Position numbers and translations under genes: made by a program | The notes under the pieces: generated by a model | Told to the model about the DNA's origin: nothing | Databases searched by the model: none | Seen by the model: the letters and a program-made list of their open reading frames with translations, nothing else | Assembly (NCBI RefSeq): GCF_902499125.1 | Contig: NZ_CABVPX010000029.1 | Location: forward strand, 1-64,000 | Origin: Burkholderia arboris | Lineage (GTDB): Bacteria > Pseudomonadota > Gammaproteobacteria > Burkholderiales > Burkholderiaceae | DNA: 64,000 nucleotides | Direction of reading: 5' to 3' | In this document: piece by piece, positions 52,250 through 60,571 of the stretch | Layout of the letters: every line of letters begins with the position of its first letter | Position numbering within the stretch: position 1 is the stretch's first letter

Positions 52250-53545
52250 TCACGCGGCACACGCGTGAAGATACGGACGGACGGCCGCGGCCGTGCCGTC
52301 TTGCAACAATGCGCTCGCACGCAGGTCGAGCCGCCCTTCGCGGACGGCCTCGTACTGGCGCGGCAGATGCTGGCTGATCAGCGTGAGCGGCGGCGGCGCT
52401 GCATCGAGGCGCGCGAGCAGGTCGGCGCACGCGCGCTGCACGACCGGGTGGGTCCAGTAGTAGCGGATGCGGTCGCTCAGGCTGTACGCGAGGTCGAGTT
52501 CGAGCTGTGCGCCGGCCGCGTAGTAGTCGCGCCAATGCGCGGGTTCGTTGCGCATCACGCCGAGCACGGTCGCGATGAAGCCGTCGTCGCCGCCGAGCCA
52601 TTCGCGCTCGATCGCGGCGAGCGCCCACAGCGTTTCGCGCATCGCGAAGGTCACGCCGGGGCCCACCTTCAGGATCGCGAAGTGATCGCGTGCCAGTTGC
52701 GCGAGATTGTCGGGCGTCTGGTAGTCGGTCGAATGCGCTTCGAAGACCAGCGCGGGTTCGCGTTCGATGAACGCGCTCAGCGCACGCGCGTTACCGGCGT
52801 CGTAGTCGATGACCTTGTGATGATCGAACTCGACACCGGGCTGCACGACCATCGCGATCACGCGCGACCACGTATCGTCGAGGCCGGCGCGCGCGAATGC
52901 GTCGCGATGCAGCGCCAGCGTCGAGGCGGCCGCGCCGGGCGCGGTGACCGCCAGCGTATCGAGCGTCTCGTGCGCGCCGCCGGGCACCGGCACCTCGGTG
53001 CCGATCACGTAGACGGGCGCCTCGCCGCGCGGCGAGCCGGCCGCCCACGCCGCCTCGGCGGCGCGGCACAGGCGCACGGCGCGCGCGGCGATCTCGGGCT
53101 CGGGCAGCGGCGACGGATCGTCCGCGCACGACATCGAGCAGTCGAGATGCAGCTTGCGGAAGCCGGCCGCCACGTATTGCGCGACCATCGTCTCGGCCTT
53201 GTCCATTGCTTGCGCGGCCGGCAGCCGGCGCCATGGGTTCGGGCCGAGATGGTCGCCGCCGAGCAGGATCGCATCGGGGCTCACGCGTTCGCGTGCGGCG
53301 ATGTCGAGCACGTGGCGGCGGAAGTCGTGCGGCGTCATGCCCGTATAGCCGCCGTCCTGGTTGACCTGGTTGCAGGTGGCTTCGATCAGTGCAGGGCGCT
53401 CGCGCGCCGCGCATTCGCGCAGCGCCGCGGCGATCGCGACCGGATGCGCGGAGCATACGGACGGGATGCCGATCGCGGGTACGCCGTGCGGCGCGCGACG
53501 CGGTGCCTGTTTGTGGCGGCGGACGAGATCGAGCAGATAGTTCAT
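52250..53545 (-). CDS. KbaZ/GatZ/AgaZ-type tagatose-phosphate protein
   Basis: A 431-residue protein of the D-tagatose-bisphosphate aldolase class II non-catalytic subunit family. Conserved blocks are IEATCNQVNQDGGYTGMTP, LGGDHLGPNPW, KLHLDCSMSCADD, GTEVPVPGGA and FEAHSTDYQT. The family is reported either to support the KbaY/GatY aldolase or, as AgaZ, to serve in the tagatose-6-phosphate step. No KbaY/GatY aldolase is in the window. GGGGGAA precedes the ATG. It starts in the ATGA overlap with the transporter stop. Confidence 0.88.
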   Translation of the reverse strand: MNYLLDLVRRHKQAPRRAPHGVPAIGIPSVCSAHPVAIAAALRECAARERPALIEATCNQVNQDGGYTGMTPHDFRRHVLDIAARERVSPDAILLGGDHLGPNPWRRLPAAQAMDKAETMVAQYVAAGFRKLHLDCSMSCADDPSPLPEPEIAARAVRLCRAAEAAWAAGSPRGEAPVYVIGTEVPVPGGAHETLDTLAVTAPGAAASTLALHRDAFARAGLDDTWSRVIAMVVQPGVEFDHHKVIDYDAGNARALSAFIEREPALVFEAHSTDYQTPDNLAQLARDHFAILKVGPGVTFAMRETLWALAAIEREWLGGDDGFIATVLGVMRNEPAHWRDYYAAGAQLELDLAYSLSDRIRYYWTHPVVQRACADLLARLDAAPPPLTLISQHLPRQYEAVREGRLDLRASALLQDGTAAAVRPYLHACAA

Positions 53546-54444
53546 GCCGATTCCCCCGCCGCGCCGGTCGCCGCCGCGCTTTCCGGCTGCAGCGCGAGCA
53601 GCAGCGCGGCCAGCAGCGCCAGCGCGATGCCCGTCAGCTTGCTGCCGGTCGGCGTCGTGCCGGTGACGGCCATCGAGATCACCGACGTCAGCAGCGGCGC
53701 GCCCGCGTTGACGAGCGGCGACACGACGATCGCCTTGCCGAAGCGGAACGCGTACACGAGCGTCAGCGCGCCGATCGCATTCAGCACCTGGATCACGGCC
53801 GCGAGCCCCGGGCCGTTGAGCCCGTAGTTGATCGTGCGGCCGAAGTCGGTCATCCACAGCGCGAACGGCACGCAGAGCAGGCCCGTCAGCGCCATGTAGA
53901 AGAAGATCGATTCCGCGTCCATCGTCGCGTTCGCGATCTTGATGAAATACGCCTGCAGCCCCCACGCGACGAGCACCAGCAGCGCGAGCGCGAACCACAG
54001 CCCGAACCGGGCGGGCCCCTGGCCCGACTGGAAATCGAACAGCGGCAGCGAGCACAGCGCGAGCAGGATGCCGGCCACGCCGAGCTTGCCCGTGCGTTCG
54101 CGCAGCAGCAGGAACGACAGCGCGATCGTCAGCGCCGGCGACAGCGACACGATCGGGAACACGAGATACGGCGGCCCCGATTCGACCGCACGGAACAGCA
54201 GCATCTGTCCGCCGGCGCCGAGCAGCCCGATGGCGAGCCCGAGAGCCAGCGACCGGCCGTCGTGCCGCACGCGCCAGCCGGCGCGTCCGAGCGCGACCAG
54301 CGCGGGCGGAATCATCGTGAACGCCCAGACCACGTAGATCAGCGTATCGGGGAAGCCCTGCTCGGCGGGCAAGCCGGTGAATGCGCCCCACACGCCCCAC
54401 AGCAGGGTTGTGACGAGCGCGTGAACGAGCCAGTTGTTTTGCAT
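53542..54444 (-). CDS. EamA/DMT-family transporter
   Basis: A 300-residue protein with ten hydrophobic helices in two repeated halves. It belongs to the drug/metabolite transporter superfamily (LLWGVWGAF, LLFRAVESGPPYLVFPIVSLSPALTIALSFLLL). ATG at 54444. As first gene of the aga operon it is the candidate inner-membrane transporter for the amino sugar, replacing the PTS components of enteric aga operons; direction and substrate are inferred. Confidence 0.82.
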   Translation of the reverse strand: MQNNWLVHALVTTLLWGVWGAFTGLPAEQGFPDTLIYVVWAFTMIPPALVALGRAGWRVRHDGRSLALGLAIGLLGAGGQMLLFRAVESGPPYLVFPIVSLSPALTIALSFLLLRERTGKLGVAGILLALCSLPLFDFQSGQGPARFGLWFALALLVLVAWGLQAYFIKIANATMDAESIFFYMALTGLLCVPFALWMTDFGRTINYGLNGPGLAAVIQVLNAIGALTLVYAFRFGKAIVVSPLVNAGAPLLTSVISMAVTGTTPTGSKLTGIALALLAALLLALQPESAAATGAAGESA

Positions 54445-54483
54445 CGGTCGCGTCTTTCGAAGTAGGTTCAAATCCGTCGAATG

Positions 54484-54495
54484 CTTTCGTTTGTT
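54484..54495. promoter_or_regulatory. CTTTCG-type motif near the EamA gene start
   Basis: CTTTCGTTTGTT, about 40 bases before the transporter start codon on the minus strand. It resembles a half of the inverted repeat at 54594-54645 and is a possible AgaR site. Confidence 0.4.
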
Positions 54496-54593
54496 GCCAT
54501 GTGAAGCGAAATCGGAGGCTTTCGGCGGGCCGTCCCGACGACGGATCAGCAAAAAATAGCAGAATTACGTGCCGGGAGCCGCCAATCTATGGG

Positions 54594-54645
54594 CTTTCGA
54601 TTTCTTTCGTTATTAGTGTAAACCACAAACGAAAGAAATCGAAAG
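54594..54645. promoter_or_regulatory. Perfect 18-bp inverted repeat, likely AgaR operator
   Basis: Arms CTTTCGATTTCTTTCGTT (54594-54611) and AACGAAAGAAATCGAAAG (54628-54645) are exact reverse complements separated by 16 bases. The arms carry the CTTTCG core typical of AgaR/DeoR-type binding sites. It lies centrally in the region between the divergent transporter and GH36 genes. Confidence 0.75.
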
Positions 54646-54732
54646 ATGAACTAGATTGCCGATCTGCGCGAGGCGGATGCGTCGGCGCACGGCCCTTCTT
54701 CACGAGGAACTCCGTATGAACGCTTGTTTTTC

Positions 54733-54748
54733 CTTTCGATTTCTCTCG
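54733..54748. promoter_or_regulatory. Third CTTTCGATTTC motif before the GH36 gene
   Basis: CTTTCGATTTCTCTCG differs from the operator arm at few positions and lies 60 bases before the GH36 start codon at 54808, where it could control that transcript. Confidence 0.5.
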
Positions 54749-54807
54749 CCCGTCCGGCTGGCCGGCAGGCCGGCGCGGCGCATGCCGCTTCGCCGCGAGG
54801 TGCGCCA

Positions 54808-56943
54808 ATGACCACCCGGCGCGCGTTCGTGCAGTGGCTGGCCGCCGGCGCGGCGAGCCCGATCCTGGTCGGCGTCGGCGTGCGCGATGCACACGGCGGC
54901 GAACCGCAGCGCGTTGCGCTGCGTGACGACCGGCTCGTGATCGAGTTCGACCCGGCGATGCGCAGCCGGCTGGCCGTGCGCCGCGGCGGCGGCACGCGCG
55001 CACTGACCCGGTTCGATGCGAGCGAGACGCTCGAACAGCTGATCGGTCCGGCGCCGGCGCCGACCTCGGACGGCCCCGCGCCCGACACGCGGCCGGTGCG
55101 GACGATCGACCGCTTCGCGATCGTCGATGCCGCGCATGCCGACGTCTCGACCGTGTTCGGCGCGGGGCGGCAATTGCGGCTGGTCGGGCGCTCGGCGAAC
55201 GGTTTCGAGAAGACGGTGCGCATCACGCTGCTCGAAGCGCGGCCGGGTGTTGCGCTGATCGACACGCAGTTCCGCAACGTCGGCACACAGGCGACCGACA
55301 TCCGCGCATGGAACGTCGGTGCGCACCGGCTGCTGCCGGCCGCCGCCGGCGCGGGCGGCTACTGGACCTATTCGGGCGCGAGCCATGCGGACCGGCGCGA
55401 CTGGGTGCAGCCGGTGAAGGCCGGCTTCGACCAGCGCAATTTCATGGGCATGAACGCATCGGATTACGGCGGCGGCACGCCGGTCGTCGACGTGTGGCGG
55501 CGCGATCAGGGCATCGCGCTCGGCCATCTCGATACCGTGCCGCGCCTGGTGTCGCTGCCGGTGAAGGCGGTGCGCAACGAAGTGACGCTCGGCCTGCGCG
55601 GCGAGAAGACGGTCACGCTCGCACCGGGCGCGACGCTCGATGCGCCGACCGCGTTCGTGATGCTGCACGACGGCGACTATTTCGTTGCGCTCGACACGTA
55701 CCGGCAGATGATGGGCGCGCAGGGCTTTCATTCGCCGCAGCCGCCGGCGAGCGCCTACGAGCCGATCTGGTGCGCGTGGGGCTACGAGCGCCAGTTCAGC
55801 CTCGACTACGTGCGTGCCACGTTGCCGAAGGTGCGGGAACTCGGCTTCAAATGGGCGGTGCTCGACGACGGCTGGCAACGGCGGACCGGCGACTGGGTGC
55901 CCGACCGCGCGAAATTCCCGGCCGGCGACGCGGACATGAAGGCGCTCGTCGACGACATCCATGCAAGCGGGCAGAAGGCGCGGCTCTGGATCGCGCCGCT
56001 CGCGGTCGCGCCGGGCAGCGACGAGCTGCACGACCACACCGACATGCTGCTGCTCGACGCGGACGGCGCACCGCAGGCGATCACGTGGTGGAACAGCTTC
56101 TACCTGTGCCCGGCCTACGAAAAGACGCAGGCGCATGTCGCCGCGCTCGTGAAGAAGGTGATCGGCGAGTGGGGCTTCGACGGAATGAAGATCGATGGCC
56201 AGCACCTGAACGGCGTCGCGCCGTGCTACAACCCCGCGCACCGTCATGCGCGGCCGGAGGATTCGGTCGAGCATCTCGCGGATTTCTATCGCACGTTCCA
56301 CGACGCCGCGCATGCGGTCAAGCCGGACGCGGTCGTCGAAGTGTGCCCGTGCGGCACCGCGTACGCATTCCACAACATGCGTTACATCGACCAGGCGCCC
56401 GCGTCCGATCCGCTGTCGAGCTGGCAGGTGCGCCACAAGGGCAAGACGCTGAAGGCGCTGATGGGGGCGTCGTCCGCGTATGCGGGCGACCACGTCGAAC
56501 TGAGCGACGGCGGCCGCGACTTCGCGTCGGCGGTGGGCGTCGGCGCCGTCATCTCGACGAAGTTCACGTGGCCGGTCGATCCGAAGCCGAAGGATTCGTT
56601 CCTGCTGACGCCCGAGCGCGAGCAGGCGTGGCGGCACTGGGTCGAGGTCTACAACGCGCACCGGCTTGCCGAGGGCCGCTATCGCGGCGAGCTGTACGAC
56701 ATCGCGTTCGACAAGCCCGAGGCGCACGTCGTGGAAAAGGACGGCGTGCTGCATTACGCGTTCTACGCCGACCGCTGGAGCGGCCCGGTCGCGCTGCGCG
56801 GCCTGCAGCCCGGCCGGTCGTACCGGATCGTCGATTACGCGAACGGCCATCGCGAGGTCGGCCGCATCGTGCCCGGGCATGACGCAATCGCATTGCGCTT
56901 CGAGCATGCGGCGCTGCTGCGCGCCGAGCCGCTCGACGCATGA
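54808..56943 (+). CDS. Tat-exported GH36-type alpha-galactosidase / alpha-N-acetylgalactosaminidase
   Basis: A 711-residue protein. The start at 54808 gives a twin-arginine signal (TTRRAFVQWLAAGAASP) and has GAGG upstream; an earlier in-frame ATG (54724) would place an operator-like motif inside the coding region. It has an N-terminal beta-sandwich (about 35-300), then a barrel with WAVLDDGWQRRTGDW, GQKARLWIAP, the nucleophile region FDGMKIDGQHLN and VEVCPCGTAYAF. GH36 enzymes release alpha-galactose or alpha-GalNAc from chain ends. Divergent from the aga operon and followed by GH114, it probably trims galactosamine-containing oligosaccharides in the periplasm; the substrate is inferred. Confidence 0.87.
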   Translation: MTTRRAFVQWLAAGAASPILVGVGVRDAHGGEPQRVALRDDRLVIEFDPAMRSRLAVRRGGGTRALTRFDASETLEQLIGPAPAPTSDGPAPDTRPVRTIDRFAIVDAAHADVSTVFGAGRQLRLVGRSANGFEKTVRITLLEARPGVALIDTQFRNVGTQATDIRAWNVGAHRLLPAAAGAGGYWTYSGASHADRRDWVQPVKAGFDQRNFMGMNASDYGGGTPVVDVWRRDQGIALGHLDTVPRLVSLPVKAVRNEVTLGLRGEKTVTLAPGATLDAPTAFVMLHDGDYFVALDTYRQMMGAQGFHSPQPPASAYEPIWCAWGYERQFSLDYVRATLPKVRELGFKWAVLDDGWQRRTGDWVPDRAKFPAGDADMKALVDDIHASGQKARLWIAPLAVAPGSDELHDHTDMLLLDADGAPQAITWWNSFYLCPAYEKTQAHVAALVKKVIGEWGFDGMKIDGQHLNGVAPCYNPAHRHARPEDSVEHLADFYRTFHDAAHAVKPDAVVEVCPCGTAYAFHNMRYIDQAPASDPLSSWQVRHKGKTLKALMGASSAYAGDHVELSDGGRDFASAVGVGAVISTKFTWPVDPKPKDSFLLTPEREQAWRHWVEVYNAHRLAEGRYRGELYDIAFDKPEAHVVEKDGVLHYAFYADRWSGPVALRGLQPGRSYRIVDYANGHREVGRIVPGHDAIALRFEHAALLRAEPLDA

Positions 56944-57059
56944 GTGTCACCCGGCATCACCGCGTACCACCGCTCGGCAGCGTTCATCGCCGGGCAACCG
57001 GCAGTTCCGCAACGTGTAGTTCCATTCGTCATTCCGATCCCTCCACTGGAGATGCTTCG

Positions 57060-57941
57060 ATGAAAAAGACCGTACGCAACCTTTCCTGTGTCGCGGCGCT
57101 CGCGCTGTGCGCATCGATCCTGCAGGCCTGCGGCGACGGGTCGTCCGACCCGTTGTCGGCCAAGGCCTTTGCCGCCCCGCCGCCGGCCGCTGCGGCGCCC
57201 GCGCGCGCCGCAGCGCACTGGGCACCCGCGGCGTCCGACACGTGGCAATGGCAGCTCAGGGGCAAGCTCAATACGTCGTACAACGTCGCGATCTACGACA
57301 TCGACCTGTTCGATACCGACCCGGCGACGATCGCGGCGCTCAAGCAGGCCGGGCGCAAGGTCGTCTGCTACTTCTCGGCGGGAAGTTCGGAGAACTGGCG
57401 GCCCGATTTCTCGAAGTTCAAGGAATCCGACCAGGGCAACAAGCTCGATGAATGGGAAGGCGAGCGCTGGCTCGACATCCGTTCGAGCAACGTGCGCGAC
57501 ATCATGGTGGCCCGCCTCGATCGCGCGGTGGCGAAGGGGTGCGATGGCGTCGAGCCCGACAATGTCGACGGTTACGCGAACGACACCGGTTTCCCGCTGC
57601 AGGACACCGACCAGTACGCGTTCAACGTGTTCATCGCGAACGAGGCGCACAAGCGCAACCTGGCGGTCGGGCTGAAGAACGACGTCGATCAGCTCGCGGC
57701 GCTCGAGCCGTCGTTCGATTTCGCGGTGAACGAGGAATGCAACGAGCAGAAGGAGTGCCCCGGCTACAAGGTGTTCACATCGAAGAACAAGCCGGTGCTG
57801 AATGCCGAGTATGCGGGCAAGTACCGCACACCGAGCGGGCAACGCACGCTGTGCGATGCGGCGCGCGCGCTCAACATGCGCACGCTCGTGCTGGCGAAGA
57901 AGCTCGACGACAGCTACCGGTTCAGTTGCGACGCATCCTGA
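57060..57941 (+). CDS. GH114 endo-alpha-1,4-polygalactosaminidase lipoprotein
   Basis: A 293-residue protein. The lipoprotein signal ends in LQAC (about residue 24), followed by an Ala/Pro linker. The GH114 barrel has WQWQLRGKLNTSYNVAIYDIDLFDTDPATI, VVCYFSAGSSENWRPD and GCDGVEPDNVDGYANDTGF (acidic catalytic residues), then LKNDVDQL and NEECNEQKEC. Family members hydrolyse alpha-1,4-linked polygalactosamine, including fungal galactosaminogalactan. TGGAG precedes the ATG. It sits 116 nt after the GH36 gene, making a surface enzyme next to the aga catabolic operon. Confidence 0.88.
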   Translation: MKKTVRNLSCVAALALCASILQACGDGSSDPLSAKAFAAPPPAAAAPARAAAHWAPAASDTWQWQLRGKLNTSYNVAIYDIDLFDTDPATIAALKQAGRKVVCYFSAGSSENWRPDFSKFKESDQGNKLDEWEGERWLDIRSSNVRDIMVARLDRAVAKGCDGVEPDNVDGYANDTGFPLQDTDQYAFNVFIANEAHKRNLAVGLKNDVDQLAALEPSFDFAVNEECNEQKECPGYKVFTSKNKPVLNAEYAGKYRTPSGQRTLCDAARALNMRTLVLAKKLDDSYRFSCDAS

Positions 57942-58115
57942 TCGAGCCGTGCCCGTGGTAACGGGCGAACCTGTGTGACCGATGCTCGCGCGCGCACGCC
58001 ACGTGCCCAGGCGTGCGCGCCGCGAGCGTCGCGATGCCGTGATCCGGCGCAGCGCACGACCGATGCCGCGCCGGTTTCCGTTCAAATCGATTCGCAGTAC
58101 TTATCCATAATCACG

Positions 58116-59243
58116 ATGAAAAATTCCATGCTGGTTGCAGGCGCTGCCTTAGCGGCTGCGCTTTCCGTTGCCGCGCGCGCAGAAAGCTCGGTCACGCTGT
58201 ACGGCACGATCGATACGGGGATTGCCTACCTGAACCACGCGGAAGGCGGGAAGTCGCGCGTGTCGATGTCGTCGGGCGCGCTGTCGTCGAACGAGTGGGG
58301 GTTGACCGGCAACGAGGATCTCGGCGGCGGGATGAGCGCGATCTTCACGCTCGAGAACAATTTCGACGTCGCGACCGGCCAGCTCGATGAAGGGCGGCTG
58401 TTCGGTGCGAAAGCGTTCGTCGGCATCGCATCCGACAGGTGGGGCAAGCTGACCCTCGGCCGGCAGAACGATCCCGTGACGGATCTCGTGCAGCCGATCA
58501 CGGCCGATGCGTTCAGCGGACTGTTCGCGCCGCCCGGCGACGTCGACAACTACGACAGCAGCGTGACGTTCAGCAACGCGGTCAAATGGACGAGTGCGAC
58601 ATGGCGCGGCGTGACGGTCGCGGCGATGGCCTCGCCGGGCGGCGTGGCCGGCGCGTCGGGGTCGGGACTCGCATATGCCGGTGCGGTCGGCTATGCGGAC
58701 GGCCCGCTGAGCGCCGCGGCCGGCTATCTGCACGTCGACAACGGCAATGCGATCCGTTCGACGCGCGGCGTGACGTCGGCCGATGCGTTCTTCAAAAGCG
58801 CTGTCAGTCGTGCGTATGCGTCGGCCCGTTCGATCGGAATCGCGCGCGCCGGCGCGCAATATGCGATCGGCAACGTGACGGTCGGCGCGGCGTTCAGCTT
58901 CAGTGAATACCGCCCCGACGCGGCGTCGACGTTTGTGCAGGCGGAGCGCTACCGGAACGGTTCCGCGTTCGCGCAATGGCAAGCGCTGCCGTCGCTGCTG
59001 GCCATCGTCGGCTACAACTTCACGTGGTCGGGCGGCGATTCGTCCGCGCGCTATCACCAGGTCAACGCAGGCGTCGACTATCTGCTGAGCAAGCGCACCG
59101 ACCTCTATACGACCGTCGGCTACCAGCATGCGAGCGGTTTCAACGGGGCGGGGCCGGCCCAGGCCGTGATCGGGTCGTACAACGTCGATGCCGGCACGAA
59201 TTCGCAACTGCTGGCGATCGTCGGCATCCGGCACCGGTTCTGA
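58116..59243 (+). CDS. Gram-negative trimeric porin (OmpC-like)
   Basis: A 375-residue porin. The signal peptide ends at AARA; the first strand is ESSVTLYGTIDTGIAYL, and the C-terminal strand ends IRHRF. ATG at 58116 lacks a clear Shine-Dalgarno. It is third in the GH36-GH114-porin row and could import the oligosaccharides produced; this is inferred from position. Confidence 0.88.
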   Translation: MKNSMLVAGAALAAALSVAARAESSVTLYGTIDTGIAYLNHAEGGKSRVSMSSGALSSNEWGLTGNEDLGGGMSAIFTLENNFDVATGQLDEGRLFGAKAFVGIASDRWGKLTLGRQNDPVTDLVQPITADAFSGLFAPPGDVDNYDSSVTFSNAVKWTSATWRGVTVAAMASPGGVAGASGSGLAYAGAVGYADGPLSAAAGYLHVDNGNAIRSTRGVTSADAFFKSAVSRAYASARSIGIARAGAQYAIGNVTVGAAFSFSEYRPDAASTFVQAERYRNGSAFAQWQALPSLLAIVGYNFTWSGGDSSARYHQVNAGVDYLLSKRTDLYTTVGYQHASGFNGAGPAQAVIGSYNVDAGTNSQLLAIVGIRHRF

Positions 59244-59264
59244 GCCCGGCGGCCCGGCCGCGCG

Positions 59265-59486
59265 TTACTTCCGGCTTTTCAGGAACGTACGCCCTTCGGC
59301 AGTGATCGACGCGCCGGAGCGGCCGTGCGGGGGATGGCTGACGAACCCCGCGCTGACGAGCTCCCGCGCGATCGACCAGCCGAGCGCCGGCGCATCGCGG
59401 CCGTAGCGTACGTCGGCGAGGCGTTCGAGTGCCCAGATCGCGGAGGCCGACAGGTTAGGGGTGTTGGGCGTGAGCGTGTCGTTCAT
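59265..59486 (-). CDS. Small hypothetical winged-helix-like protein
   Basis: A 73-residue protein starting at an ATG with GAGGAAG upstream. SASAIWALERLADVRYG...ARELVSAGFV....GRSGASITAEGRTFL reads like a small winged-helix fold (helix-helix-wing), but no family is named. It converges on the porin gene. Confidence 0.55.
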   Translation of the reverse strand: MNDTLTPNTPNLSASAIWALERLADVRYGRDAPALGWSIARELVSAGFVSHPPHGRSGASITAEGRTFLKSRK

Positions 59487-59551
59487 CGCTTCCTCGTGAA
59501 ATGACGTTTCGGGGTGGGCGGCACGCGGCCGCGGGATCGGCGGCGCAAGCG

Positions 59552-59803
59552 TCAACTGGCTTGCAGCAACGGCAGCAGCGCCTGAAGCGCCGCTTCCTCG
59601 TCGGGGCCGGTGGCGAGCACCTGGGCCGACGTGCCGCCGTGTACCTGCAGCGACGCGATCGCGCCGCTGTCTTTTGCGTCGCTGCTGTGCCCGTTGGCGA
59701 TCAGCTGGATGTCGCTGTCGAAACGGCGTGCCGCGTCGACGGTCGCGTCGCGCGCGATGCGGCCGCGATTGCGGTTCCATGCGGGGCCGATTTGAACGTA
59801 CAT
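59552..59803 (-). CDS. HPr-like protein lacking the phosphorylatable histidine
   Basis: An 83-residue protein with the HPr plan: a first strand, RGRIARDATVDAARRFDSDIQLIANG, SSDAKDSGAIASL and an Ala/Glu-rich last helix (EEAALQALLPLL). In HPr the segment reads GLHARPA with the active His; here the His position is Ile (GRIARDA), so phosphotransfer is not expected. The Ser46 region keeps a Ser. A regulatory or structural role is more likely than PTS transport. The start at 59803 has only a weak ribosome site. Confidence 0.7.
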   Translation of the reverse strand: MYVQIGPAWNRNRGRIARDATVDAARRFDSDIQLIANGHSSDAKDSGAIASLQVHGGTSAQVLATGPDEEAALQALLPLLQAS

Positions 59804-60188
59804 AACGGTTGCCACGATGCTGGAAAACCTCCGGACAGGTGGTCGGGATCGGGGCGCGGCGCCGGGCCGGCGGCGCACCGGAGCGGCACGAAACGCGGGG
59901 TTGCGCGCATCGGGCGACCGGCGCTTCGCGATTCCCCGCAGGGTGCGGGACGCCATTCGGCACGAACGTGCCGGCATCCGCAGCAAAGGCGCCTTCAAGT
60001 TCGCGGATTGTCGCGAAACAGCGATTATAATACATCGGTCAGTCTATGTGAATTGCATTATAATGTCGTGTGCGCCGATACCGGCCCGCCGCGCTGCCGG
60101 CGGGCGCGCGACGACGCATCCGGGTACGCAACCTGCTCGCCCGGCATCGTGATCGACCGACCCGAACTCCTCCCGAATGGAAGCTGCA
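59804..60188. other. Intergenic region with AT-rich repeats
   Basis: About 385 bases between the divergent HPr-like and YjdM genes. ATTATAAT occurs twice (60024-60031 and 60057-60064). The second, TATAAT at 60059-60064, has CGGTCA 17 bases upstream (60036-60041) and is a plausible sigma70 promoter for the YjdM gene. No gene is seen. Confidence 0.5.
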
Positions 60189-60530
60189 ATGAATGCCCCC
60201 GCCTGCCCGCAATGCGCGATGGAAAACACTTACCCGGACGGCGCGCTGACCGTCTGCGCCGACTGCGGCCATGAGTGGTCGGCCGACGCAGGCGCCGAAG
60301 CCGGCGACGAACCGGCGGGCGACGTCGTCAAGGACGCGAACGGCAACGTGCTGTCGGACGGCGATTCGGTCGTGCTGATCAAGGATCTGCGCGTGAAGGG
60401 CTCGTCGATCACGCTGAAGATGGGCACCAAGGTCAAGAGCATCCGGCTCGTCGGCGGCGACCACGAAGTCGACTGCAAGACCGACATGGGCGGCTTCATG
60501 CTGAAGGCTTGCTACCTGAAGAAAGTCTGA
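60189..60530 (+). CDS. yjdM: YjdM/PhnA-type zinc-ribbon protein
   Basis: A 113-residue protein. A zinc ribbon is formed by CPQCAMENTY and CADCGHEW, followed by a KOW/SH3-like C-terminal domain with DGDSVVLIKDLRVKGSS, KMGTKVKSIRLV and DHEVDCK. The family was called PhnA from the Escherichia coli phosphonate region but is not part of the C-P lyase pathway; its role is unknown. ATG at 60189 with GGAAG upstream. Confidence 0.9.
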   Translation: MNAPACPQCAMENTYPDGALTVCADCGHEWSADAGAEAGDEPAGDVVKDANGNVLSDGDSVVLIKDLRVKGSSITLKMGTKVKSIRLVGGDHEVDCKTDMGGFMLKACYLKKV

Positions 60531-60571
60531 GCGCACGCCGCGCCCGACGGCTTCCAACCCATTGCCCGCCC

